64,000 nt of DNA from Pieris napi. Lineage: Eukaryota; Arthropoda; Insecta; Lepidoptera; Pieridae. Location: positions 5,341,662 through 5,405,661 of the forward strand of contig NC_062256.1 of assembly GCF_905475465.1 (NCBI RefSeq). The letters run 5' to 3'. The translations under genes were made by a program, and so were the position numbers. The notes beneath the pieces are model-generated. The model did no database searches. It was given only the letters and a program-made list of their open reading frames with translations, and was not told the DNA's origin. How positions within the stretch are numbered: position 1 is the stretch's first letter; each line of letters opens with the position of its first letter. Below are positions 1-10,788 of this stretch, in pieces.

Positions 1-1300
1 TAATGTGTGAGTGAAACCCTTGCAAGCGCCAAATAAATTTCTACCTTATGCCATACTAAATACGGCAGCTATTTCAATCCACAACATGAAAAACTCTGAA
101 GCGCGAGACGCGTTCTTTTACTAATGTGTGAGTGAAACGCTTGCAAGCGCCAAATAAATTTCTACCTTATGCCACACAACTTACGGCAGCTATTTCAATC
201 CACAACACGAAAAACTCTGAAGCGCGAGACGCGTTCTTTTACTAATGTGTGAGTGAAACCCTTGCAAGCGCCAAATAAATTTTTACCTTATGCCATACTA
301 GTTACGGCAGCTATTTCAATCCACAACACGAAAAACTCTGAAGCGCGAGACGCGTTCTTTTACTAATGTGTGAGTGAAACCCTTGCAAGCGCCAAATAAA
401 TTTCTACCTTATGCCATACTAAATACGGCAGCTATTTCAATCCACAACATGAAAAACTCTGAAGCGCGAGACGCGTTCTTTTACTAATGTGTGAGTGAAA
501 CCCTTGCAAGCGCCAAATAAATTTCTACCTTATGCCATACTAAATACGGCAGCTATTTCAATCCACAACACGAAAAACTCTGAAGCGCGAGACGCGTTCT
601 TTTACTAATGTGTGAGTGAAACCCTTGCAAGCGCCAAATAAATTTCTACCTTATGCCATACTAAATACGGCAGCTATTTCAATCCACAACATGAAAAACT
701 CTGAAGCGCGAGACGCGTTCTTTTACTAATGTGTGAGTGAAACCCTTGCAAGCGCCAAATAAATTTCTACCTTATGCCACACAACTTACGGCAGCTATTT
801 CAATCCACAACACGAAAAACTCTGAAGCGCGAGACGCGTTCTTTTACTAATGTGTGAGTGAAACCCTTGCAAGCGCCAAATAAATTTCTACCTTATGCCA
901 CACAACTTACGGCAGCTATTTCAATCCACAACACGAAAAACTCTGAAGCGCGAGACGCGTTCTTTTACTAATGTGTGAGTGAAACCCTTGCAAGCGCCAA
1001 ATAAATTTTTACCTTATGCCATACTAGTTACGGCAGCTATTTCAATCCACAACACGAAAAACTCTGAAGCGCGAGTCGCGTTCTTTTACTAATGTGTGAG
1101 TGAAACCCTTGCAAGCGCCAAATAAATTTCTACCTTATGCCATACTAAATACGGCAGCTATTTCAATCCACAACACGAAAAACTCTGAAGCGCGAGTCGC
1201 GTTCTTTTACTAATGTGTGAGTGAAACCCTTGCAAGCGCCAAATAAATTTCTACCTTATGCCATACTAATTACGGCAGCTATTTCTATCCACAACACGAA
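1..1300. repeat. 121-bp satellite array, 10 full copies plus a partial one
   Basis: A tandem array with an exact 121-bp period. The motif TAATGTGTGAGTGAAA starts at 1, 122, 243, 364, 485, 606, 727, 848, 969, 1090 and 1211, and the last unit is cut off at about 1300. The left edge lies outside the window, so the array may be longer. Units differ at a few diagnostic places: CTAAATACGG, CAACTTACGG or CTAGTTACGG in the middle; ACATG or ACACG; and GAGACGCG or GAGTCGCG, the latter only in units 9 and 10. Each unit carries the short inverted motif CGCG-AGA-CGCG. No coding capacity is evident. Confidence 0.97.
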
Positions 1301-1612
1301 ATGTGTGTTAGTGTAGGTAATACTAATATCTAGTCACGAAATAATAGACCTTACGGTAAAAGTTTTAAGCATCTTTAAGCATTGACAGATTTTCATTTTA
1401 CATGTTTAGACAAAAAGGGAAAGAAAGTTCTCTTTCTCAGTTTCACACTGAAGAATGTTTAATTTATTAGGTGTTAATTTATATGCAATAATTGTGGCGC
1501 GCATTGTTTAATGTTTTAAATTAATTGGTAAATTCGAGTAAGCCTCTAGCTCTAGAATAATTATAATAAATTAATAATAGCATTGTACTAATAGTGATAT
1601 TGAATAAAAGAT
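1301..1612. other. Spacer between satellite and LINE
   Basis: About 310 bases of AT-rich sequence. I see no gene, no RNA and no convincing terminal repeat of the hAT element that lies further right. Confidence 0.5.
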
Positions 1613-2815
1613 GATGGATAAAGTCATACATAACTAACAGACGGCAAGCAACAGTAATATGCGGGTACAAAAGCATGTTCACTAACATTACATCAGGAGT
1701 ACCCCAAGGTTCAATACTTGGCCCATTATTATTTAATGCTTATTTGTACGATATAAAATATTGTTTTCACTTTTCTAAACATCTTATGTTCGCGGATGAC
1801 CAAAAAATTTTCTTAAGAATAAAATCAATAGATAACTGTAATCAAATTCAACAAGATCTTAATAGGTTAGAAATATACTATAAACAAAATAAACTTTCAA
1901 TAAATATAAACAAATGTAATAAGATAACTTTTTCGCGTAAAAACAAAAGAATTCAATACACTTACAAAATCGATAACACCCCAATAAAACAAGTAAAATT
2001 AGTAAAAGACCTGGGAATACTATTAGATGAAAAAATGGGCCTATCACAACATATCGATGACATAACAGGCAAAGCGTATATGCAACTAGGATTTGTCAAG
2101 CGGTCATGCAAGACATTTAATAACATACATTGCATTAAAAGCTTATATTTTGCTTATGTTAGAAGCGTGCTGGAGTATGCGAGTGTTATGTGGTCTCCAT
2201 ATTATACTAAGTATAAAAAAGCAATAGAAAATATACAAAAAAAGTTTGTAAAATTCCTTAGTTTTAAAAAATACCAATGCTTCGATAGTTATGCGCATTC
2301 TTGCAATTATTTTAATTTAGACTCATTAGAAAGTCGGCGAAGTCAGCAAGACCTGCTTTTTTTACATGGTATCCTTAATGGGCGGATCGATAGCCCCTAT
2401 TTGCTGTCGTTAATTTCTTTTAAAATTCCTTCTAAATATGCGACAAGACACTCAAAATTGTTCCATGTGCCTCGTACGAACTCGAATTACCTGCATAATT
2501 CACCAATGTTTCGGGTTTTATCTAACTATAACACTAATTATGAGGAATTTGATATTTTCCACCTCACCAAGGAACATGTGAGAAAATATTTGAAGGGGCG
2601 GGAAGACTCGAATTTTGTTTAGGTTGTATTTGGTATTATTTTTTGTTTTAAATATTAAATTTCAGTTCTCTGCATATATTTTTTCTATTGATGCGCTTAT
2701 TTGTTACATTTTTCTTATATAATATTGTATATCTATGTAATCTGTTTTGGCTTTTTGTACTGTATAAGTGTTTGTTTTGTAATATTTTGTATGTTAGCTG
2801 TAAGATTACTTATAA

Positions 2816-2847
<32 letters not shown>

Positions 2848-2852
2848 AAAAA
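1613..2852 (+). mobile_element. 5'-truncated non-LTR retrotransposon (LINE, jockey/CR1-like)
   Basis: Reverse-transcriptase homology begins at about 1615 (residues WIKSYITNRRQ read in frame with the downstream ORF) and runs to a stop at 2620-2622. An AT-rich 3' tail follows, ending in a (TAAA)n run at about 2815-2850. The missing 5' part (endonuclease and first half of RT) with a simple-repeat tail is the usual result of incomplete target-primed reverse transcription. I could not identify a target-site duplication. The clade is a judgement from the RT motifs only. Confidence 0.85.
1675..2622 (+). CDS. Reverse transcriptase C-terminal fragment of a LINE
   Basis: This frame encodes the second half of a non-LTR reverse transcriptase. 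SGVPQGSILGPLLF (about residues 7-20) is RT motif B', and MFADDQKIF (about 38-46) holds the FADD catalytic aspartates. A thumb-like region follows, including LEYASVMWSPYY (about 167-178), common in insect LINE proteins. The frame is open upstream of the Met at 1675 to about 1615, so that Met is only a convenient start. No endonuclease domain remains, and without it the fragment should not retrotranspose autonomously. It has no internal stop or frameshift, which suggests a fairly young insertion. Its tail touches the flank of the hAT gene on the right. Confidence 0.85.
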   Translation: MFTNITSGVPQGSILGPLLFNAYLYDIKYCFHFSKHLMFADDQKIFLRIKSIDNCNQIQQDLNRLEIYYKQNKLSININKCNKITFSRKNKRIQYTYKIDNTPIKQVKLVKDLGILLDEKMGLSQHIDDITGKAYMQLGFVKRSCKTFNNIHCIKSLYFAYVRSVLEYASVMWSPYYTKYKKAIENIQKKFVKFLSFKKYQCFDSYAHSCNYFNLDSLESRRSQQDLLFLHGILNGRIDSPYLLSLISFKIPSKYATRHSKLFHVPRTNSNYLHNSPMFRVLSNYNTNYEEFDIFHLTKEHVRKYLKGREDSNFV

Positions 2853-3038
2853 TTAAACAATAGTAGGTAAATAAATTTAGTGTAAATAGTTATTATAAAG
2901 TTTAATCCTAGTGTGTACTGGATATTGTGAATATAATATAAAAAAATTAATAACGTTCTAACTTTTGAAATATATAAACTATTCTACGGTGGGAGATTTG
3001 GATACATGTAAATATTTTATATATTTGTTCATTATATT

Positions 3039-4913
3039 ATGGCGCCAAAAAAGAGCGTGGCTTGGGATCATTTTGAAGACAAGGGCAATGACAAAGCTCA
3101 ATGCAAGTATTGCAAAATAGATATATCATACAAGTCCTCAGTCTCCAATTTAACAAAACACATATATAGAAAACATGGCACTATACAGTTAGTACCCAGG
3201 CAAGGCGTTTCAGCTACTGCTGGTATGACAGAGAGGCAGGCTGCAGCTTCTGTTACTGATGCAGTAACGCAACTGCAAGGTAATCCCGTCTCAGTTTCAT
3301 ATCCTAATGCAGCACCTATATTATCAAGGAATTTAATGACGTCCTATTTACGTCAAGACTGCGCAAAAATTAAAAAAGATATAGATCGACACATTTTAAA
3401 TCTATTTGTTTACGATTTACAACCATTTTCTATAGTGGAAGACAGGGGGTTTCGGGAACTTATTGCGTTTGCTTTTCCTAATTATATTTTACCCACCAGA
3501 AATTTTTTTTCAAATAATCTGCTGCCTGCTTTATATGAAGTCACCAAAACAGAGGTGAAGGAATTGCTTAGTATGGAAATGGTTTCCATATGTTTATCTA
3601 CCGATATGTGGACGTCTCGTAATGGTGACTGGTTTTTGGGCGTTACCGGACATTTTATTGATCGTAACATGGTATTGCGATCGATTCTTTTAGAATGTTG
3701 TGCGTTAAGTGGAACGTCGCACAGGGCTTCCGATTTAGCTGAAGAGTTATCGCGCATCGTTCAGGAATGGGGTCTAGAACGTAAAATTATTCTAGCAGTG
3801 TCAGACAATGGGTCCAATATTAAATGTGCTATAGAGAAATGTTTGGGTTGGAAACATTTTAATTGCTATGCGCATTGCATTAATTTAGTAGTTTCTAAGG
3901 CTTTAGAAAATAATAGTACGATATCTAATATCATACAAAATGCAAAAAACGTTGTCTCACATTTTAAAAAAAGTACGGTTGCGTGGGAAAAATTAAAACG
4001 CTACTTAGAACAAGCTGGTAAACCGATAATGAGGCCTCTTCAAGATGTTCCTACCAGGTGGAACTCTACATACTATATGTTAGAGCGCTTATTACTATTG
4101 AAAGAGGAACTTAATAGCGCAATTTCAAATTTGAACACAAATATTCCAGTATTGTCAGCGAACTATTGGTCTATCATAGAAAAGCTGGTCCTAGTTTTAA
4201 AGCCCTGTGAGGAAGTAACAAAAGAGATAAGCGGCGATAGATATGTGACTGGCAGTTCGGTTATCCCCATAACTATAGCTTTGAAATCGGCGTTAGGTGC
4301 TATATTAGATTCTTCCGAGCCTTTACCAGATGACGTAGAAATGGTGAGGCAGGATATTCTTAATGGACTACAAACCCGTTTTTCTTCGCTAGAATATAGC
4401 CGCACTTTTACAACGTGCATGTTTCTGGACCCTCGGTACAAACTCTATTTCGAAAACGACAGTACAGCAGAATCAACAAAAAAACATGTAATTGGATTAG
4501 TAACATCTTTAATTTTAGAGGAAGCAACAGTACCAGAACAAAATATGTCAGAATCCACTTCGGGATCCGGATCGGAAAACACAATTTGGGCCCACTATTA
4601 TAAAAAAATGCAAAATATTAGGCCCAGTGGTACCGCATTTTCTAGAGCTGTGGTTGAAGTGCAACGATACCTAGACGATACAGTAATACCAAAATCTCAT
4701 TCGCCTTTAGAATGGTGGAGAGCAAATAAGAACTCATACCCACATTTGGCAATACTTGCACGGAACAGATTAAATTCTCTGGCAACGAGTGTGCCCTGTG
4801 AAAGATTATTTTCTGCCGCAGGAAATATTTTAAGTGACCGTAGGACTCGTCTTGGAGTAAGGAAAATTAAACAATTACTTGTTTTACAACAGAATTTAAA
4901 AAATAAAGCTTAA
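3039..4913 (+). CDS. BED zinc-finger hAT transposase, intact
   Basis: A 624-residue protein with no stop or frameshift. An N-terminal BED finger (about residues 7-46) has the pattern WDHFE, CKYC and HIYRKH, with two Cys and two His for zinc and DNA binding. The hAT DDE core follows: STDMWTS (about 187-193, first Asp), AVSDNGSNIK (second Asp), the CYAHCINLVV motif, and RWNSTYYML. The C-terminal dimerisation region has WWRANKNSYPHLAILAR and SVPCERLFSAAG, with the final catalytic Glu in PCER. All expected catalytic acids are present, so cut-and-paste activity is possible. A typical hAT protein is 600-700 residues. The alternative is a domesticated ZBED-like host gene, but neighbouring transposon DNA and the lack of visible introns favour a transposon. 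Terminal repeats were not firmly identified. Confidence 0.93.
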   Translation: MAPKKSVAWDHFEDKGNDKAQCKYCKIDISYKSSVSNLTKHIYRKHGTIQLVPRQGVSATAGMTERQAAASVTDAVTQLQGNPVSVSYPNAAPILSRNLMTSYLRQDCAKIKKDIDRHILNLFVYDLQPFSIVEDRGFRELIAFAFPNYILPTRNFFSNNLLPALYEVTKTEVKELLSMEMVSICLSTDMWTSRNGDWFLGVTGHFIDRNMVLRSILLECCALSGTSHRASDLAEELSRIVQEWGLERKIILAVSDNGSNIKCAIEKCLGWKHFNCYAHCINLVVSKALENNSTISNIIQNAKNVVSHFKKSTVAWEKLKRYLEQAGKPIMRPLQDVPTRWNSTYYMLERLLLLKEELNSAISNLNTNIPVLSANYWSIIEKLVLVLKPCEEVTKEISGDRYVTGSSVIPITIALKSALGAILDSSEPLPDDVEMVRQDILNGLQTRFSSLEYSRTFTTCMFLDPRYKLYFENDSTAESTKKHVIGLVTSLILEEATVPEQNMSESTSGSGSENTIWAHYYKKMQNIRPSGTAFSRAVVEVQRYLDDTVIPKSHSPLEWWRANKNSYPHLAILARNRLNSLATSVPCERLFSAAGNILSDRRTRLGVRKIKQLLVLQQNLKNKA

Positions 4914-5876
4914 CTAGAAGAAATATTGTACAAAGTTGTAAATACTGTATATATACCTCCATTTATTATGTAATTATGTTTAAGTGTAATTATAATTTAA
5001 GAACACTATACCTACGATTAATTATATGATGAAATAGTAGCTGTTTTATAAGTAAGTAAACTTAGTATTATTAATTTTTTAAATATTTGTTTTTAAAGTC
5101 AGTCCTAAGCCTGCAAAACTATGAAAGTAAGTTTTCAATGAGAGCATTTAATTTTATTTAAACGATAACAAATATATTTAGCTTTTCATTTCGGTGAAAA
5201 GACATCTTAACATTTGTCACAACTTCTAACATCGAAAAAATTTACTGTTTATAAAGTAGGTACATACTATCATATGTGTTTATTAGCAGTATATAAGTAT
5301 GTGTAATACATGTGTAGTTTACTTATACAATATCATAAATATATTCAATTTAAATTTTTAAAATACTCTTTTTCGTTTTTAACATAATTTGAAAGATTAC
5401 CTATATGTCAAGTCAACTTATTACAATATGATATGTAGTAGTTTGACAACTCTGATCTGACTTATGTAAGTAATTTTAATATAGAGTATTCTTAATTTTA
5501 GATATAATAATTAATATAAAGAATAAACGTTTACGTTAAAGCTAAATGCCATTATTTATCATTCCCCTAAAAAATCTTCCTATTCTGAACACATTAAAAA
5601 TACCCATCCTGTATATTTTAATCTTTGCATTGCTTTAAAAAAGGTCTTTATTTATATTAGTTTCACCATTAAATGCTCAGTGATTGTTCTGTGCTCTGTG
5701 GAACAATAGCATATTCAAAGAGTACTTAAATAATTCCTGTATTTTGGTGACACAGTCCCATATTACTAAATACTCGTGGAACTAGTATTTGTAACTAGTA
5801 TTTTTAAGTACTTGTACTCCTAAGACTTGGTCTGTCTTTCACCGAGTACGACTCACCTCTAGTCACTGGCACACTG
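4914..5876 (+). other. 3' flank of the hAT gene with a possible right terminus
   Basis: AT-rich untranslated sequence follows the transposase stop. At about 5770-5876 there are short repeats of the AAGTACTTGTACT type, ending in a sequence whose reverse complement starts CAGTGTGCCAGTGAC. A CAGTG start fits hAT termini. I found no matching left terminus upstream of 3039, so this end is only a suggestion. Confidence 0.3.
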
Positions 5877-5883
5877 CGTAAAA

Positions 5884-5912
5884 TGGCGGCGGCCGCCGGC
5901 CGGCGGCTTGTT
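5884..5912. other. GC-rich palindromic island
   Basis: A short, almost pure G+C tract containing the palindrome GCCGCCGGCCGGCGGC in otherwise AT-rich DNA. It immediately follows AAAATGGCGG. No ORF of note crosses it. The role is unknown; it could be a promoter fragment or a transposon end. Confidence 0.5.
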
Positions 5913-6412
5913 TAGCAAGGCGACCGAAACTTCACACTGTTAACGTTCCGTTTCACGCGAAATATAGCTATATTGTGAATTGTGGCGCGATATTGAAATT
6001 GTGACAGAAAACTGTTTAAAAATGTTTGCACAAAATTCGAACACTAGTTTTTAGTACTAAAAAATTCTCTAAAATTATAATTGTTTTTTGTTCACATGCA
6101 TTCATGCTTTATGTTCATAGAGTTATAAGATTTTACATTTTTAAATACAACTAATAAAAACCGAACCGAATCATACTCGATCCGGAATTAGGACATAACA
6201 GAGGACTGTTTTTAGTAGGTTTTAGACCGATATTATGAAATGATTATGATTCTAGATTATTGATTAAGCTTGGCTACTTAACAGGTCATATTAATTTTTC
6301 TTTAGATTTTACTTTATTTAAGTTATAGTTACATGTTATTTTAAGTTTTTTTTGTTAATTAATCACTTCATGTACTTTACCCTCTGTAGGTGTTTTTTTT
6401 ATTGTTCCATAT

Positions 6413-6545
6413 TAGGGTTGCCTGGAAGAAATCGCTTTGTTAGCGATAAGGCCGCCCGTTGCCTAATAACTTATGTAACCTGTTTTTGTGTTTTTTTATA
6501 TGTATGATTTTGTACGTTATGGTAACGAAGTGTAAATAAATAAAT
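6413..6545 (+). repeat. LINE/SINE 3'-tail module, copy 1
   Basis: The module reads GGTTGCCTGGAAGAAATCGC, then GCGATAAGGCCGCC, then GGTAACGAAGTG and an AAATA run. The same order recurs at 17914-18020 and, inverted, at 48436-48541. A shared end with a simple A/T-rich tail suggests a retroposed 3' end. Family name not certain. Confidence 0.7.
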
Positions 6546-6585
6546 ATGCCGATGTAATAATAAAATTCATATGTTTATAATATAT

Positions 6586-6863
6586 TCTTAGAAATCACAA
6601 ACGATAAATAATAAATGTAACAAAACACTCAACCTAGGAAGTTTTATTCCTTACAAAACAATTTTTAATTAACTAAAATACCACAATCAAAATTATACGC
6701 AACCAGAAGACAATCTTTTACACAACGCCACCATAAATAACAAAAAACTCCCGCGTCTGTCACGTCCGCGCGCCAATCGCCACATTTCCGGTGTTCCCAG
6801 TTCCACTCCTCTCTGTTACCCCTCATTCGGTGCGACTTGCTCTGTGGAGATTGTTTTATAAGA
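6586..6863 (-). repeat. 3' LTR of the Gypsy-type element
   Basis: 278 bp, matching 10789-11066 base for base in my reading. It carries a GC-rich stretch (CACGTCCGCGCGCCAATCGC), probably part of the LTR promoter. It is the 3' LTR because the coding direction is minus. Confidence 0.95.
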
Positions 6864-7264
6864 CGGCCGTTCCTGACAGTGCGGCGTCCTCGACCGCAGC
6901 ATTACTTGCACCACTAGCATCAGAGCCATTTCTCTCTTAATTTGTTTCATCCCTTGCAACCTGCTCATTATTGTCTAATGCAGTCTCTAAAACATAGAAG
7001 GAACTTGTAAGTAATTAACCTAGTTTAGTGTTATAGCCTGAAGCATATATCCTGGATTAGAGGGATGAAAAATGACATTTATCTCTATTTCTCAATTACT
7101 AGTACTATGTGCGCAAGCGTGCACTCAAGCGCACACAGATAAGGTCTATCAAAAAGCAAATATTACAGAATTAGATAGCTTCAGACTTAACACAAATAAA
7201 AATAAAACTCAGTATCTTGCCATACACTGTTGTAACGACAGCGGCTTCTAGTGCTCTCATAAGC

Positions 7265-7543
7265 GACAATTTGTTAAAACAGAGACCCATACATTATGCA
7301 TGTTCTCTAAGTGGCCTAAACACATTAGCACCAGAAAAATTTGTAACAGAGACCCATACCTTTGTATGTTCTCTATGTGGCCTAAACACATTAGCACCAC
7401 AAAAATTTGTAACTGAGACCCATACCTTTGTATGTTCTCTAAGTGGCCTAAACACATTAGCACCAGAAAAATTTGTAACAGAGACCCATACCTTTGTATG
7501 TTCTCTATGTGGCCTAAACACATTAGCACCAATGACATCACTC
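7265..7543. repeat. 66-bp minisatellite inside the LTR element
   Basis: The motif GTGGCCTAAACACATTAGCA starts at 7311, 7377, 7443 and 7509, an exact period of 66. Odd and even units differ (AGTGGCC with AGAAAAAT, versus TGTGGCC with ACAAAAAT), so the true unit is a 132-bp dimer. Because 66 is a multiple of three, several frames stay open on both strands (for example 7217-7564 plus). I regard these as by-products. It lies between the end of pol and the 3' LTR. Confidence 0.95.
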
Positions 7544-9631
7544 ACCAGTCTCAAAAAAAACTGAGCACGCATCCGGCGTCCACTTGCCTTGCCACAACAT
7601 CATATTTTCAGCTGCAGCTTGGGTCTTTTTCCCATAGGAACCAACTAGTAACTCTAACTCGTAACGGTGGCACGGTAACGCGCGAATAACCTTGTACGGC
7701 CCGCGCATGCCGGAGTCCAGTTTGCCGGTGATTTGTCCAGTCTTGCTCACAAACACAAAGTCTCCGACAGCAAAAGTGAGTGGCTGCCGTCGACCCTCGT
7801 TAACGTAGGCATCGTGGCGCTATTGATTAGTTGCAAGGAGTTCCGAAGCTCGTTGTCTGCGAAGAGTTAAAAGAGCCTCCCGATTGGGATTAGAGTTAGT
7901 AAATGCCACATCTCGCACTAACGATCTGATGACTGGAGTAACTGCGTCAATACCGACCAGTAACTGTAGTGGTAATTTCTGCGTGGTACTTTGCTTGGAG
8001 ATATTCATAGTGAACTGCATCCTCCACAGCACATCGGACCATTGGGAACCTTTGTTGCCTACTTCAACACGTAGCATGTTGAGAACTGTCCTGCAGTACC
8101 GCTCCGCTTGCCCATTTTCGCGGTGCATACCAGGCGTGATGAAATGTATCGAGCATCCCAAATCACTGACCCAATTTTGAAATGTAGCGCTTTCCAACAT
8201 TCTAGCGCGGTCACATACTATTGTAGACGGCGTACCAAATAATGACACCGCATTTGAAAAAACTCGTTTTAGCTCGTCAGTGTTTTGTCTGTACAGAAAG
8301 TAGCCCTCGGAGCCCTGGGAACTTTGTTTTTACGTGCTAAACATACAAGACAATGACTTATGTACTTATTTACAAACTGTCGCAAACTAGGAAACCAAAA
8401 GTGTCTTAATATTAAGTCAGTTGTTCTGTCAGTCCCAATATGATCATGTTCATCGTGGAACACCTTCAACAAGCTGAGTCTGTGACCCTTTAGGTCGGAC
8501 ACAAGAGTCGCGGGTCTTCCCCAGTTGGTGTATATTTGTAGTACAACAAATCATTTTTTTATCGCATACCTAGTATCGTCAAGCTGCCCGTCTCTTAATC
8601 TAGAAATTAACTCTTGTGTCTCCATATCAGCGGTTTGAGCGATCTTCGCCTAGCTGCTCAGATTCCGTATATGAGACACATTGGCAGTGGGAAGAGGAGG
8701 ATTACATTACACATTGCATTTAAGCCCCTTTTCGATAATCTAAAGTAAAATTAAAATCTTGTAAATATACCCACCAGCGCGCAACTCGAGGCAACTGATC
8801 TTTTTTACGCTCCGTCAATTTTAATGAATTGCAATCAGTCACTATTTTAAAGGCTATACCAATTACCAATTAAATAGTGGCGGAAGTGCTGAGCGCACGT
8901 ACGACAGCTAACGTCTCCAGCTCATAGCTGCGGTACCGCGACTCTGCGCCCTGGGTGGACTTACTAAAATAACCGACAACCCTCTTTCTCCCACCGGCAT
9001 GTTCCTGTAACAAAATAGCACCAAGACCAATAGCACTTGCATCGGTGTGAAGTTCCGTAGGCAGCCGGGGATTGAATATCGCTAAAACCGGTTCATTTGT
9101 CAAACAGTGAATTATATAATCGCACCCCAGCACCCTACAAAAATGGTAACCCTTTTCTTAACAACTTTGCTATACATGCAGTCTTAGAAGCATAACCCGA
9201 TATGTAGCGACGGAAATATCCCGCTAAGCCTAGAAACTGGCGAACCTCCTTGACATTTGTGGGTTTTGGAGATCTAATAAGTGCATCGACCTTCCCCAGA
9301 CTCGGCCTAACCTGACCATGACCAATCAATCGCCCCAAGTATTCAATTTCTGAATCTAAAAAGGTATTTTTTTTTAATTAATAGAAAACGAAAACCCTGC
9401 TGTTTTTAATGTCTGTAAAACTTCTTTCAACGTGTCAAGGCCTTCCTCTACTGAATTTGACAGTAATAAAACGTTGTCTATATACGTAAGGGCTTTGCCA
9501 GCATCTATTAATGTTTTTAAAGTTTTGGAAATGATTCTCTGATAAACAATTGGTGCATTGGCCAACCCGTAGGGCATTTTCAAATATTCATAATGTCCTT
9601 CAGGTGTCACAAGTAATTTTGTTATTATCAA
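7538..9631 (-). pseudogene. Broken Gypsy pol: RT, RNase H and integrase
   Basis: On the minus strand the pieces occur in pol order. 9631-9374 holds RT motif B (MPYGLANAP) and the active site, here YIDN instead of YIDD. 9338-9135 holds the connection segment VRQFLGLAGYFRRYI. 9133-8870 holds RNase H (LHTDASAIGLGAIL). 8502-8269 holds the HHCC integrase zinc domain (HIGTDRT, CLVCLARK). 8248-7820 holds part of the DDE core (GMHRENGQAERY, with the catalytic Glu-like position). 7756-7538 holds a GPYKV C-terminal domain. Frames differ between pieces and stops lie between them. The protease, the motif A aspartate of RT and the last catalytic residue of the YIDD box are lost. It cannot make an active polymerase, so any movement would need an enzyme from another copy. 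Confidence 0.9.
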
Positions 9632-10671
9632 ACCTAGATGCCTCGCGTTTTCGCGTGTAAGACGGACCTGAACTACTAAAAGAACGAACGGTATTGTTAG
9701 ATTGGCGGTAATCGTATTTAGGTTTTATATAAACAGATAAAAATTCAATCAAACCTTTTGAGTGTAATTTAGCATTTGCGGCCGCGGCTTTTATTAGGGG
9801 ATCACTAATGCCTCTAACAACAATAGCGGTTTTGAGCTCATCAGATAAACCTTTAACGATATTAAGACGTAGCAAAGATTTACGCGCGTATTCCGCATAA
9901 GTAGAAAACTTATTAGAGTTTGTACTCATTACCTCAAATAATACAGAAGCCATGTCAACGTTACGTGGACATAACGATCTAAATTCTAGTTTAAAATTAC
10001 TCCACGATCGATCATTTGTCACCCAATCGTTTAACCACAACTTCGCATCTCCTTTCAAACAACTACCTATCCGTCCTAAACATTCGTGATCATCCCAATT
10101 ATTTAGAAGCCGGGCACGGTCACCAAACATCAAAGTCGTGTACATTTGGATCAAAAGGCGATATATAAAAGTGAGACTTTGCTTTGAACAATGCAGTCAA
10201 TGCTTCAACAATACCGCTCCCCTCCTCCTTTGCTTCACTGGTTTTCGGATCCAGTGTGTGTGGAATACTACCCTCAATAACCTCTTCAGCCATGCCTGAG
10301 CCTGGCTTACTAGCAGAACTCTGTACAGCCAATGGAGTAGAAACTAAATGACTCCCGTTCACAGGACGCGACAGACTCACGCTATCTACGGATACAGGTA
10401 GTCTAGCTTCGATCACTTCTAATCTACTAAGAATCTTATCAAAAGCTACATAGCGTGAACTATCGCGGCGTTTACGAGAGCTATGAGGGTCGTGCGATAC
10501 ATCACGACGCCTGGAAGTCCGATTCCGGCGGTTTGATGAACTACTATAGAGACTTCTACCACGCGGCGTATATCGGGAATCTACACTATCGCGACGTGCT
10601 TCGCGACAACTAGAACGCCGTTTTTCGCGACTATGCCTTTGTCCCTCGAGTCGAGACGAAAGACCAGACAT
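9597..10671 (-). pseudogene. Broken Gypsy gag
   Basis: The first part (10671-10120) encodes an Arg/Ser-rich N terminus with many RR and RS pairs, then FDPNVHDFDVW. The second part (10154-9597, another frame) continues the capsid-like region (GDAKLWLNDW, YAEYARKSLLRL). One frameshift at about 10128 splits them. The second part stops just after NKITCDT, where a nucleocapsid CCHC knuckle would begin. At that point the DNA passes straight into RT sequence (VTPEGHYEY in the next frame), which marks an internal deletion of the knuckle, the protease and the front of RT. Capsid function is inferred from position and sequence style, not from a firm family match. Confidence 0.85.
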
Positions 10672-10788
10672 TTTGCTTTTATAAGAAATAAAACTTACGG
10701 CCGAGATGAGGTTCCTCCAATACTGAACACTAATAAGTACTAAATTTAGATAACAAACGGTCTAAACGCGTGGTGATCCCACTTCTGA

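Noticed and set aside
1..1300. CRISPR-like array
   Set aside because: Repeats are contiguous 121-bp units without unique spacers, in a eukaryotic genome. It is a satellite.
3482..4603. Frames of 60-90 codons inside the hAT gene on other frames and strands
   Set aside because: Shadows of the intact transposase frame.
7217..7564. 115-codon plus frame and minus frames with a repeated 22-residue unit
   Set aside because: All result from the 66-bp minisatellite, whose length is a multiple of three. Several frames are equally open on both strands, so coding is not supported.
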